Positions 1-7,604 of a stretch of DNA of 64,000 bases are shown one piece after another. The position numbers were made by a program, and so were the translations under genes. The notes below the pieces were generated by a model. The model searched no databases. It saw nothing but the letters and a program-made list of their open reading frames with translations, and was not told the origin of the DNA. The DNA is from VAZQ01 sp963816745 (GTDB lineage: Bacteria > Pseudomonadota > Alphaproteobacteria > Rhizobiales > Xanthobacteraceae). The stretch lies in NCBI GenBank assembly GCA_963816745.1, contig CAWFLQ010000006.1, positions 1,488,001-1,552,000 of the forward strand, written 5' to 3'. Within the stretch, counting starts at the first letter, position 1. The number at the start of each line of letters is the position of its first letter.

Positions 1-1
1 G

Positions 2-599
2 CTCGGCTTCATCACGCGCAACTATCGCCGCACCGCGGAGGTGCATTTCGAGGCCGGCTACGTGCCGCCGCACCATTCGGTCGCGAGCTTCGCGCAGGCG
101 ATCCGCGCCATCGGCGAGCCGATCCACAACCGCACCGCGGAAGAAATCTCGATGGCGAAGCTGTTCATGCTGCTGTTCGAGATCACCGGGTTGTTCGACA
201 TGCGCACGCGGCCGGAGTTGCTGCTGCTGCAGAAGACCATGGTGGTGGTCGAGGGCGTGGCGCGCGTCCTCGATCCGAAGCTCGACATGTGGACGGTGGC
301 CGAGCCGGTGGTGCGGGAATGGATCGAGCGGCATCTCGGCCCGATCGGCCGGATCGAGGACGCCGCCGAGCGGCGCGCTCGAGGTCGGGCGTTTCCTCGG
401 CGACGTGCCCGGCGCTGCTCTCGCGCGGCGCGAGCGCTGGTGCGAGCAGCTCGACGCCGTCACCCGCGACGGCCTGGTGCTGGCGCCCGAGACGGTCGCG
501 GAGATCGGCCGCGCCGAGGCGCGGCGCAACCGCTGGACCGCTATGGCGCTGTGGGTGATCGCGGCGCTGCTGGCCTGGCTGATCTACCGGCTGGCCTGA
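2..599 (+). CDS. ubiB: UbiB-type ubiquinone biosynthesis protein, C-terminal part (frameshifted)
   Basis: This is the C-terminal third of an ABC1/UbiB atypical kinase, a membrane-associated protein needed for ubiquinone synthesis. The visible part reads GFITRNYRRTAEVHFEAGY and continues as the usual helical C-terminal domain. It ends in a hydrophobic helix (WVIAALLAWLIYRL), the membrane anchor typical of UbiB. The start lies upstream of the window. Reading moves to another frame near position 370, inside GC-rich sequence, after which the expected tail resumes and stops at 597-599. Because both halves match the family, I treat this as a one-base indel, probably a sequence error. The downstream gene coaBC follows ubiB in many alphaproteobacteria. 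Confidence 0.85.
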   Translation, partial: SASSRATIAAPRRCISRPATCRRTIRSRASRRRSAPSASRSTTAPRKKSRWRSCSCCCSRSPGCSTCARGRSCCCCRRPWWWSRAWRASSIRSSTCGRWPSRWCGNGSSGISARSAGSRTPPSGALEVGRFLGDVPGAALARRERWCEQLDAVTRDGLVLAPETVAEIGRAEARRNRWTAMALWVIAALLAWLIYRLA

Positions 600-607
600 T
601 ATTCTGA

Positions 608-633
608 TGATTGCATTGATTGCAATGCAATCA
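608..633. promoter_or_regulatory. Perfect palindrome upstream of the RHH-coaBC gene (candidate operator)
   Basis: Arms TGATTGCATTG (608-618) and CAATGCAATCA (623-633) are perfect 11-base inverted repeats around a 4-base spacer, ending 35 bases before the coaBC start. The downstream protein begins with a ribbon-helix-helix domain, a fold that binds such palindromes as dimers, so autoregulation is a reasonable inference. The sequence could instead form an RNA hairpin after ubiB. Confidence 0.55.
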
Positions 634-644
634 TCGGCTATGTT
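616..644 (+). promoter_or_regulatory. Possible sigma-70 promoter for coaBC overlapping the palindrome
   Basis: TTGATT at 616-621 and TATGTT at 639-644 are spaced by 17 bases, giving a weak sigma-70-like pair. The -35 box falls inside the palindrome at 608-633, so a protein bound there would block it. The match is only moderate. Confidence 0.3.
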
Positions 645-668
645 TGCCGCAAACGGGCGTCATCCCCC

Positions 669-2119
669 ATGGCCAGCATCACCATCCGCCAGCTCGACGA
701 CGATTTGAAGAAGCGCCTGCGCCTGCGCGCGGCCAGAAACGGGCGCTCCATGGAGGACGAGGCGCGCACCATTCTGCGCAGCGCCGCCGCCGGCAGCGAG
801 ATCGCCGCCGAGGTGCACACGGCGAAACGCCCGCGCCAAGCCCGAGGAGCCCGCACCGCGCAGGAGCGGCCGGCACCCGAGCCCGATGACGCTCCGACGC
901 CGGACGCAAGGCGCGTTCTGCTGATCATCGGCGGCGGCATCGCCGCCTACAAGTCGCTCGATCTCATCCGGCGGCTGAAGGAGCGCGGCGCTTGCGGTGC
1001 GCTGCATCCTCACCGCGGCGGCGCAGGAATTCATCACGCCGCTGGCGGCCGGCGCGCTCGCGGGCGAGCGGGTCTTCACCGACCTGTTCGATGCCGCGAC
1101 CGAATTCGACGTCGGCCACATCCGGCTGGCGCGCGAGACCGATCTCGTCGTGGTCGCGCCAGCCACCGCCGACCTGATGGCCAAGATGGCGGGCGGCCTG
1201 CGCGATCCGATCTCGCCTCCGCGGTCCTGCTCGCGACCGACCGGCCGGTGCTGATCGCGCCGGCGATGAACCCGCACATGTGGGAGCACCCGGCGACCCG
1301 ACGCAATCTCGCGCGCCTCATCGACGACGGCGTCGCCGTGGTCGGGCCCGAACGCGGGCGAGATGGCGGAAGCAGGCGAAGCCGGCATCGGCCGCATGGC
1401 GGAGCCGCTCGAGATCGTGGCGGCGGCGCTGCCGTTCCTCGCCAATGCGGGCCACGGCCGCCCGCTGGCTGGCAAGCGCGTGGTCGTCACATCCGGCCCG
1501 ACGCACGAGCCGATCGATCCGGTGCGCTATATCGCCAACCGCTCCTCGGGCAAGCAGGGCCACGCGATCGCGGCGGCAGCCGCAGCAGCCGGCGCCGACG
1601 GTGACGCTGGTGTCCGGGCCGGTCAACCTGCCCGATCCGGCCGGCGTGAAGACCATCAAGGTCGAGACCGCGCAGGACATGCTCGCCGCCGTGACCAAGG
1701 CGCTGCCGGCCGACGTCGCGGTGTTCGCGGCCGCCGTCGCCGATTGGCGCGTGGACAAGCCGAACGCCGGCAAGATCAAGAAGCAGCCCGGCGGAACGCC
1801 ACAGCTCGGCCTCGTCGAAAACCCGGATATCCTCGCGAGTGTCGCGCACCGGACCAGCGGGCGGCCACGCCTGGTCGTCGGCTTCGCCGCCGAGACCGAT
1901 CACATCATCGCCCACGCCAAGGCCAAGCTCGCGCGCAAAGGCTGCGACTGGATCGTCGCCAACGACGTGTCGGCGGCGTCCGGCGTCATGGGCGGCGATC
2001 GCAACACCGTCCATGTCGTGACGGCGAGCGGCGTCGAATCGTGGCCGCCGCAATCGAAGGACGAGGTCGCACGCGCGCTCGTCGCACGCATCGCCGAATC
2101 GCTAGTGCGGCGGATTTGA
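669..2119 (+). CDS. coaBC: Ribbon-helix-helix domain fused to CoaBC (several frameshifts)
   Basis: CoaBC joins cysteine to 4'-phosphopantothenate and then decarboxylates the product, two steps of coenzyme A synthesis. Residues 1-45 (MASITIRQLDDDLKKRLRLR and following) are a FitA/Arc-type ribbon-helix-helix DNA-binding domain. A Pro/Ala-rich linker leads without a stop into the CoaC flavoprotein start (GGGIAAYKSLDLIRRL), then PAMNPHMWEHPATRRN, and the CoaB ligase part (SGPTHEPIDPVRYIANRSSG, AAVADWRV, ANDVS). The frame changes near 991, 1210, 1348 and 1597, yet every segment matches CoaBC in order, so sequence indels are more likely than decay of an essential gene. The fusion itself lies in one uninterrupted frame. 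The palindrome at 608-633 suggests the N-terminal domain represses its own gene. Confidence 0.85.
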
Positions 2120-2143
2120 CGTTCGACACTAGGGGCCCGAGCC

Positions 2144-2621
2144 GTGAATAAAATCCAGATTCGCATGATGCGGCTGCCGCACGCCGCCGATCTGCCGCTT
2201 CCGGCCTATCAGAGCGAGCTCGCGGCCGGGCTCGATCTCGTCGCCGCGGTGCCGGCCGATGCGCCCGTGATCATCGCCCCGGGCGAGCGCGCGGCCATTC
2301 CGACCGGGCCTTATCATTGCGCTTCCGCCAGGGTTCGAAGGCCAAATCAGGCCGCGTTCTGGGCTCGCCCTGCGACATGGCGTCACCGTGCTCAATTCCC
2401 CGGGCACCATCGATGCCGACTACCGCGGCGAAGTACATGTTATCCTTGTGAATTTTGGTAGGGATTCATTCACAGTCGAGCGGGGACTACGCATTGCACA
2501 ATTGGTGTTCGCGGCTATGATGCAAGCGGTGATTTGCGAAGTTGCAAGTCTCGATGAAACAGCGCGCGGCGTAGGAGGATTTGGTTCTACAGGCACGGGG
2601 CGGGAAAGGCGGTCCGACTAG
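2144..2621 (+). CDS. dut: dUTP diphosphatase (one frameshift)
   Basis: dUTPase hydrolyses dUTP to dUMP, keeping uracil out of DNA and feeding dTMP synthesis. It starts with GTG at 2144 (MNKIQIRMMRLPHAADLPLP), 24 bases after coaBC, as in related genomes. A one-base shift near 2309 is needed. In the restored frame I read the conserved PRSGLALRHGVTVLNSPGTI block and IDADYRGEV with the catalytic Asp. The C-terminal motif RGVGGFGSTG closes the active site of the trimer. The length of about 158 residues is normal. As the gene is essential, the shift is probably an error in the sequence. Likely co-transcribed with coaBC. Confidence 0.88.
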
Positions 2622-2680
2622 ACCCTGGTGCGGTAGTACTATGATACCTAAAATCGGCCGCCGACGATCTATAGACGCAC

Positions 2681-3127
2681 ATGCCCCTCCTGCCTCGCAA
2701 AGGCATTTTGGCCATCGCCGCCGTCATCGACATCGCCCTCAACGCGCGCGGCCGTCCGGTCGCCGCCAAGGCCCTCGCTACGCGCCATAGCCTGCCGCCG
2801 CGGCATCTCGAGCCTGTGCTCCAGGCTCTCGTGCGCCACGGCATTCTCAAAGGCATTCGCGGTCCGCGCGGAGGCTATGAGCTCGCCCGCGAGCAGCACC
2901 GCATCACCGCCGACGACATCTTGCGCGCCGCCGGCACGGCCGAAGAGATCGACGGCATCCGGATCATCGAATCAGGCCTGCTCAGTAAGGTCGTGATTCC
3001 GGCGCTGGGCCAGGCCGAGCACGCCTTCTCGACCGCGCTCGCGCGCATCAATGTCGAGGATCTCGCGCAGAGCGCCGAAGGCCTGCGCAAGTCGGCCGGC
3101 CAGCCCAGAGTAGACTGCGTCAGTTGA
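2681..3127 (+). CDS. Rrf2-family transcriptional regulator
   Basis: A 148-residue winged-helix protein of the Rrf2 family. It starts MPLLPRKGILAIAAVIDIAL and shows the family's recognition region HLEPVLQALVRHGILKGIRG followed by the wing PRGGYELAR. I see no cysteine trio of the IscR or NsrR kind in the usual place, so an iron-sulfur cluster is unlikely and the ligand is unknown. It follows dut by 59 bases on the same strand and converges with the dioxygenase gene. The target genes cannot be told from the sequence. Confidence 0.85.
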   Translation: MPLLPRKGILAIAAVIDIALNARGRPVAAKALATRHSLPPRHLEPVLQALVRHGILKGIRGPRGGYELAREQHRITADDILRAAGTAEEIDGIRIIESGLLSKVVIPALGQAEHAFSTALARINVEDLAQSAEGLRKSAGQPRVDCVS

Positions 3128-3191
3128 CACGCGGCTCTGCGCGACGGGCAACGAGATACGCGCCCGTCGGTGGCATCGGAGAACGCCGTCG

Positions 3192-4203
3192 TCAGCCGGC
3201 CTTGCGGCCCTGCTTCATGCTGTCCCACCAGGGACAGACGCCGGGCATGCGATTGTAGTTGCCCTCCATCACCTGCACCGGCTGGCGCTGGCCGTTCTCG
3301 GCCGCCTCGATGCACAGGAGCCGCGATTCCTCTTTCTTTTCCGCCGACATCCAGCGGCGCTCGTGGCCCCAGAAGCTCGGGCCGATACTTGCGCTCGAAC
3401 GGCTTCCAGGTGTTGTCGTCGATCACCTGCCCGCCCCAGCCGTATTCCACCAGGAAGCCTGACGGATTCCAGGTGTAGAACGAGGTGACGTAGTCGCCGG
3501 AATGGCGGCCGAGCGTGACGCCGATGCGCTCGGGATCGCCGAGCGCGAGGTCGTAGCCCTGGCCGACGTCGTCGAAGCTGTAGAGCTCCACCATCATGTG
3601 ATGGACCATGTTGATGCCGCTCTCGACGAAGGCGATGCTGTGGTGGCGCGGATTGACGTGGAAGAAATAGGCCGGGAACGGACGCGTCCAGTAATCGCTG
3701 AGCTTGAACTCGAGCACCTCCTGATAGAACTTCATCACGTCGGCGATGCGCTCGAAATGCATCACCACGTGGCCCATGCCGAGCGGCCCGGTGCGGAAGC
3801 CGGAAATGTTGCGGCCGGGCTTGAACGGATCGCTCGCGGTCTCGGCGCCGTGGAAGATTTCCAGCCGGTTGCCGGCGGGATCGTTGAGCACGATCAGATC
3901 CCTCACGTGCCGCTCGTCGGCGAGCGCGCGCGAGCCGCGCGCCACCTTGGTGCCGGCGGCCTCGATTCGCGCCGCGATGGCGTCGAGCGCCGCCGCGTCG
4001 GCGACCTCCCAGCCGAAGAAGCCGATGCCCTGCCCGCCGTCGACGTCGATCACCAAGCGCTGCTTGCGGTCGTCCATGCGGAAGGCGAGGCTCGAGCGGC
4101 TCTTGTCGATCTGCTGCATGCCGAGGAAGTTCTTGCCGTAGGTGCTCCAGTCGCCCAGGTCCTTGGCGCGGACACCGATATATCCCAATGCTTCGATGCC
4201 CAT
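3192..4203 (-). CDS. Extradiol ring-cleavage dioxygenase, BphC type (C-terminal frameshift)
   Basis: A two-domain vicinal-oxygen-chelate protein of the type I extradiol dioxygenases, which cut catechol-like rings next to one hydroxyl. The N-terminal lobe starts MGIEALGYIGVRAKDLGDW. The C-terminal lobe carries the iron ligands: His in MGHVVMHFE, His in VHHMMVELYS and Glu in FLVEYGWGG. Near 3370 the frame must change to read the expected tail, which ends MPGVCPWWDSMKQGRKAG and stops at 3192. Without the shift the ORF runs into the antisense of the Rrf2 gene, which is clearly wrong. It is followed downstream by nothing on its strand, and upstream by a LigJ-like hydratase on the same strand, so a shared aromatic pathway is likely. 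The ring substrate is not known. Confidence 0.82.
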
Positions 4204-4231
4204 TGCGGTTGTCTCTCGATTGGTAGGTTTT

Positions 4232-4281
4232 TCGTGGTTGTTGGGTCTCGTAAAGAACTCGACCCAACCTACGAACCACGA
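4232..4281. repeat. Interrupted inverted repeat between two catabolic genes
   Basis: TCGTGGTT (4232-4239) pairs with AACCACGA (4274-4281), and TTGGGTC (4241-4247) pairs with GACCCAA (4261-4267). The cruciform-like element ends directly beside the stop codon of the LigJ-like gene at 4283. It resembles the larger elements at 59988-60103 and 62336-62477 in design, though not in sequence. Confidence 0.6.
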
Positions 4282-4282
4282 A

Positions 4283-5323
4283 CTACGCGCGCGCCGACTT
4301 CGCCTGCTTGGCGATGGTGTCCTTCAAACGGGGATAGGCCCGGTACGCGTTGTCCTCGAAAATCTTCTTCTTGTCGGCCGCCGAGAGCCCCGGCGCGTTG
4401 TCGACATAGCGCTTGGTGTCGTCGAACGGCTTGCCGGTCAGCGGGTCGTCGCCGCGCACCGCGCCGACCATCTCGGACGCGAACAGGATGTTGTCGAGCG
4501 GCACCACCTTGGTGAGGAGATCGACGCCGGGCTGATGATAGACGCAGGTGTCGAACCACACGTTGTTCTTCATCATCTCGTCGAGCGGCGGGCGCTTGTT
4601 GTTGAGCGCGAGCCCGCGATAGCGGCCCCAGTGGAACGGCACCGCGCCGCCGCCGTGCGGGATGATCAGCTTCAAGGTCGGAAAATCCTTGAACAGGTCG
4701 CCCATGATGAGCTGCATGAACGCCGTCGTGTCGGCATTGATGTAGTGCGCGCCGGTGCCGTGGAAGCACGGATTGCAGGACGCGCTGACATGCACCATCG
4801 CCGGCACGTCGAGCTCCACCATCTTCTCGTAGAATTTGTACCACCAGCGGTCGGTGAGCGGCGGCGCGGTCCAATAGCCGCCCGACGGATCGGGATTGAG
4901 ATTGCAGCCGACGAAGCCGAATTCCTTCACGCAGCGCTCGAGCTCGGCGATGCAGCTGTCGGGCGAGACGCCCGGCGACTGCGGCAACTGGCACACACCG
5001 ATGAAATTCTTCGGATAGAGCGTGCAGACGCGATGGATCATCTCGTTGCACATCTGCGACCAGGCCAGGCTCACGTTGTAGTCGCCGATGTGGTGGCTCA
5101 TGCCCATGGCGCGCGGCGAGAAGATCGTCATGTCGGTGCCGCGCTCGCGCTGCAGCTTGAGCTGCGCGCCTTCGAGGCTCTCGCGGATCTCGTCGTCGGT
5201 GACCTTCAGCGACGTTTTCGACGGCTGCTTGGCGGGCTCCTTGAGGTTGTCGACCTGGTCCTTGCGCCAGCGCAGCAGGTCCTTGGGCTCGGTCGTGTAG
5301 TGGCCGTGACAATCGATGATCAT
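4283..5323 (-). CDS. ligJ: Amidohydrolase, 4-oxalomesaconate hydratase (LigJ)-like
   Basis: A 346-residue amidohydrolase-fold protein with the start MIIDCHGHYTTEPKDL, where His6 and His8 would bind metal. Further blocks include FVGCNLNPDPSGGYWTAPPL, a central HVSAS segment and IIPHGGGAVPFHWGR. This pattern and length fit LigJ, which hydrates 4-oxalomesaconate in the protocatechuate 4,5-cleavage (gallate) pathway. The related GalB enzymes belong to another fold. It is divergent from the HpcH/HpaI aldolase gene and precedes the extradiol dioxygenase on its own strand, consistent with ring cleavage, hydration and aldol cleavage in sequence. A related amidohydrolase with another acid substrate remains possible. 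Confidence 0.78.
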   Translation of the reverse strand: MIIDCHGHYTTEPKDLLRWRKDQVDNLKEPAKQPSKTSLKVTDDEIRESLEGAQLKLQRERGTDMTIFSPRAMGMSHHIGDYNVSLAWSQMCNEMIHRVCTLYPKNFIGVCQLPQSPGVSPDSCIAELERCVKEFGFVGCNLNPDPSGGYWTAPPLTDRWWYKFYEKMVELDVPAMVHVSASCNPCFHGTGAHYINADTTAFMQLIMGDLFKDFPTLKLIIPHGGGAVPFHWGRYRGLALNNKRPPLDEMMKNNVWFDTCVYHQPGVDLLTKVVPLDNILFASEMVGAVRGDDPLTGKPFDDTKRYVDNAPGLSAADKKKIFEDNAYRAYPRLKDTIAKQAKSARA

Positions 5324-5423
5324 GACACCGTCGCTGAGGATTGTGGGCGGAGGCCCGTGAACGAGAGCCGGACGCCCGACCCGCGATGTGGCCGGATGCT
5401 ACGTATCGGGCCTGACTACTGCA

Positions 5424-5441
5424 AGTCGGGTTTACCCGACT
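5424..5441. promoter_or_regulatory. Perfect 8-base palindrome in the divergent intergenic region
   Basis: AGTCGGGT and ACCCGACT flank a two-base centre between the divergent ligJ-like and aldolase genes. It could be an operator for a catabolic regulator. It also resembles the AAGTCGG hairpins at 29988-30016 and 50394-50421, so it may be one copy of a dispersed repeat. Confidence 0.4.
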
Positions 5442-5522
5442 AACAACGCTTAGTATGACTGAATTGGAAATCTGGGCAGGCCCGGCGGTGGTAGCCGTCG
5501 GCAGCATCGCAGGGGAGAAAGC

Positions 5523-6387
5523 ATGGCTGATATTCCGCGTTTGAACGGCGTGATCCGCGCCTTGGAGGCCGGCAAGCCGGCATTCACGTCGTTCTGCCAG
5601 GCCGACCCCGAGACCGCGATCGCGATGACCGTCAGCCAAGTACGACGGCGTCGTCTACGAGATGGAGCACAATCCGTGGGACATCAGGGCGCTGCGGGAT
5701 AGCCTGCAATACATGCTCAACCGCGGCCAGATCGCCAAATCCGGCTCGGTCGCGCCCAGCGTCACACCGATGGTGCGCATTCCGCCGAACGGCGCGGAGA
5801 AGGCGCAGTTCCAGGCCAAGCAGGCGCTCGACCTCGGCGCCTACGGCATCGTGTGGCCGCATATCTCGACCGTGGAGGAGGCCCACAACGCGGTGGCTTC
5901 CTGCCGCTATCCGCGGCTCAAGACCGCGCCGCTCTACGAGCCCGCCGGCGTGCGCGGCGACGGGCCGACCGCGGCCGTGCGCTATTGGGGCCTATCGCAG
6001 CAGGACTATTACGATCGCGCCGACGTCTGGCCGCTCAATCCCAAGGGCGAGGTGTTCGTGATCCTGATGATGGAGGACACGGTCGGCATCCAGAACCTGC
6101 CCGACATCCTGAAGAAGGTGCCGGGCATCGGCGCGATCCTGATCGGCGAGGGCGACCTCTCGCAGGAGCTCGGCTATCCCCGGCAATACGAGCACCCCGA
6201 GGTGCTGAAATGGATGAAGCGGGTGGTGGATACCTGCAAGGAGCACAACGTCGTGGTCGGCCACCCGCACGTCGATGCCAGCAATGTCGAGCGCATCCTC
6301 GGCGAGGGCTACCGCTTCCTGATGGCGGCGCCGGTGCGCAGCTACGCCGCGCTCGACAAGGGTTTGAAGCTGGCAGGTAGAGCATAG
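5523..6387 (+). CDS. HpcH/HpaI-family aldolase (one frameshift)
   Basis: A class II, metal-dependent pyruvate or oxaloacetate aldolase of the HpcH/HpaI family, which ends many meta-cleavage pathways. It starts MADIPRLNGVIRALEAGKPA at 5523, behind a GGGGAGA ribosome site. An extra C near 5636 shifts the frame; beyond it the protein continues YDGVVYEMEHNPWDI. The metal site regions VFVILMMEDTVGIQNLP and ILIGEGDLSQELG and the VGHPHVDA segment are intact. Total length is about 287 residues, normal for the family. It is divergent from ligJ and 71 bases ahead of a TctC receptor, so it may form an operon with that uptake protein. The exact aldol substrate cannot be read from sequence. Confidence 0.83.
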
Positions 6388-6457
6388 CAATCTGCGACGA
6401 CAGAGCGCCCCCGCCGCCAAGAAGCGGACGCGCCTGAACCCTCGCGGGAGGACGACG

Positions 6458-7426
6458 ATGAAGACGGCACTCGCCTGCCTGCTGGCCATGTTGCTCGGCG
6501 CGACCGCGGATCGCGCGGCTGCGCAGGAAACCGCCTATCCGAACCGCCCGATCAAGATCATCGTCGCCTTCCCGGTCGGGGGGCTGCTCGACACCGTCTC
6601 GCGCGTCGTCGGCGACAAGCTATCGACGCTGCTGGGCCAGCAAATCATCATCGAGAGCCGTCCCGGCGCCGGCGGAACGCTGGCGACCGCCGCCGTGGCA
6701 CGCGCCGAACCCGACGGCTACACCTTGATGATGCTCAACGACAATCATGCCGTGAACCCCAGCGTGTTCAAGAACATTCCCTATGACAGCGTGAAGGACT
6801 TCGCGCTGGTCGGCTTCGTCGGCAGCGCACCCATGGTGCTGAGTGCGCATTCCTCGGTCGGCGCGCGCACGGTCAAGGACCTCGTCGCGCTGGCGAAGGA
6901 GAAGCCGGGCAAGATCTCGTATGGGTCGGTCGGGATCGGCAGCGGCAGCCACTTGGCGGGCGAGCTGTTCACCGCCAAGGCCGGCATCAGCATGCTGCAC
7001 GTTCCATTCCGTGGCGGCGCGCCCGCTGTCAACGATCTCGTCGCTGGGCATCTCAATACCATGTTCGTGACCGCGGTGGTCGGCGGGCAGCACATGAAGA
7101 CCGGCGCCGTCGTCCCGCTCGCGATCGGGGCGCCGGTGCGTATCGAGCTTCTGCCGGACGTGCCGACCATGGCCGAGGCCGGATACGAGCTGGAGGCTGC
7201 CTATTGGTTCGGCTTGGCGGCGCCGGCCGGCACCCCGCCCGCCGTCCTGGCGAAGCTGGAGAAGGCCCTCGCCGAGGCGCTCGCCATGCCCGACCTGCGC
7301 AAGCGCCTGACCGAGATGGGAGCGGTGGTGACGCCGCTCGGCTCGAAGCAGTTCGGCGACTACATGCAGGCCGAAATGCGCAAATGGTCGGACGTCATCG
7401 TCCAGAACAAGATCACGTTCCAATAG
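6458..7426 (+). CDS. Tripartite tricarboxylate transporter receptor (TctC/Bug family)
   Basis: A 322-residue periplasmic solute-binding protein. Residues 1-22 are a signal peptide (MKTALACLLAMLLGATADRA, cleavage near AAAQE). The mature part starts with the family signature YPNRPIKIIVAFPVGG and contains ESRPGAGGTLATAAVARAEP and the HVPFRGGAPAVNDLVAGH loop. Bug proteins bind carboxylates, often aromatic acids or amino acids, and pass them to TctAB permeases; no permease is present here, so it may share one elsewhere or act as an orphan sensor. Downstream, 7427-7604 holds GC-rich hairpins that could end transcription before divL. Confidence 0.88.
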   Translation: MKTALACLLAMLLGATADRAAAQETAYPNRPIKIIVAFPVGGLLDTVSRVVGDKLSTLLGQQIIIESRPGAGGTLATAAVARAEPDGYTLMMLNDNHAVNPSVFKNIPYDSVKDFALVGFVGSAPMVLSAHSSVGARTVKDLVALAKEKPGKISYGSVGIGSGSHLAGELFTAKAGISMLHVPFRGGAPAVNDLVAGHLNTMFVTAVVGGQHMKTGAVVPLAIGAPVRIELLPDVPTMAEAGYELEAAYWFGLAAPAGTPPAVLAKLEKALAEALAMPDLRKRLTEMGAVVTPLGSKQFGDYMQAEMRKWSDVIVQNKITFQ

Positions 7427-7604
7427 GAAGCTGATCCGAGCTCGTTCCTCCGCCACCGCCAGTCGCGTTCACGATCTGGACTCTTACGGCATCATTCCCC
7501 TTGGGGGTAAAGTGGCTTGATTCGCGGGCCGTTGGGCGGGTTTAGGCACCCCGCCCTGCCGGCGCGCGGGCCGGCGGGTTACACGACCCCCGGGGAATGC
7601 GGCG

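Noticed and set aside
669..830. Separate antitoxin gene before coaBC (with a missing toxin)
   Set aside because: The frame continues without stop into CoaBC, CoaBC has no start codon of its own at the expected place, and no PIN-type toxin gene follows. A fusion explains the data better.
2875..3191. C-terminal extension of the extradiol dioxygenase frame across the Rrf2 gene
   Set aside because: Caused by the frameshift near 3370. The restored frame ends at 3192 with a tail typical of the enzyme.
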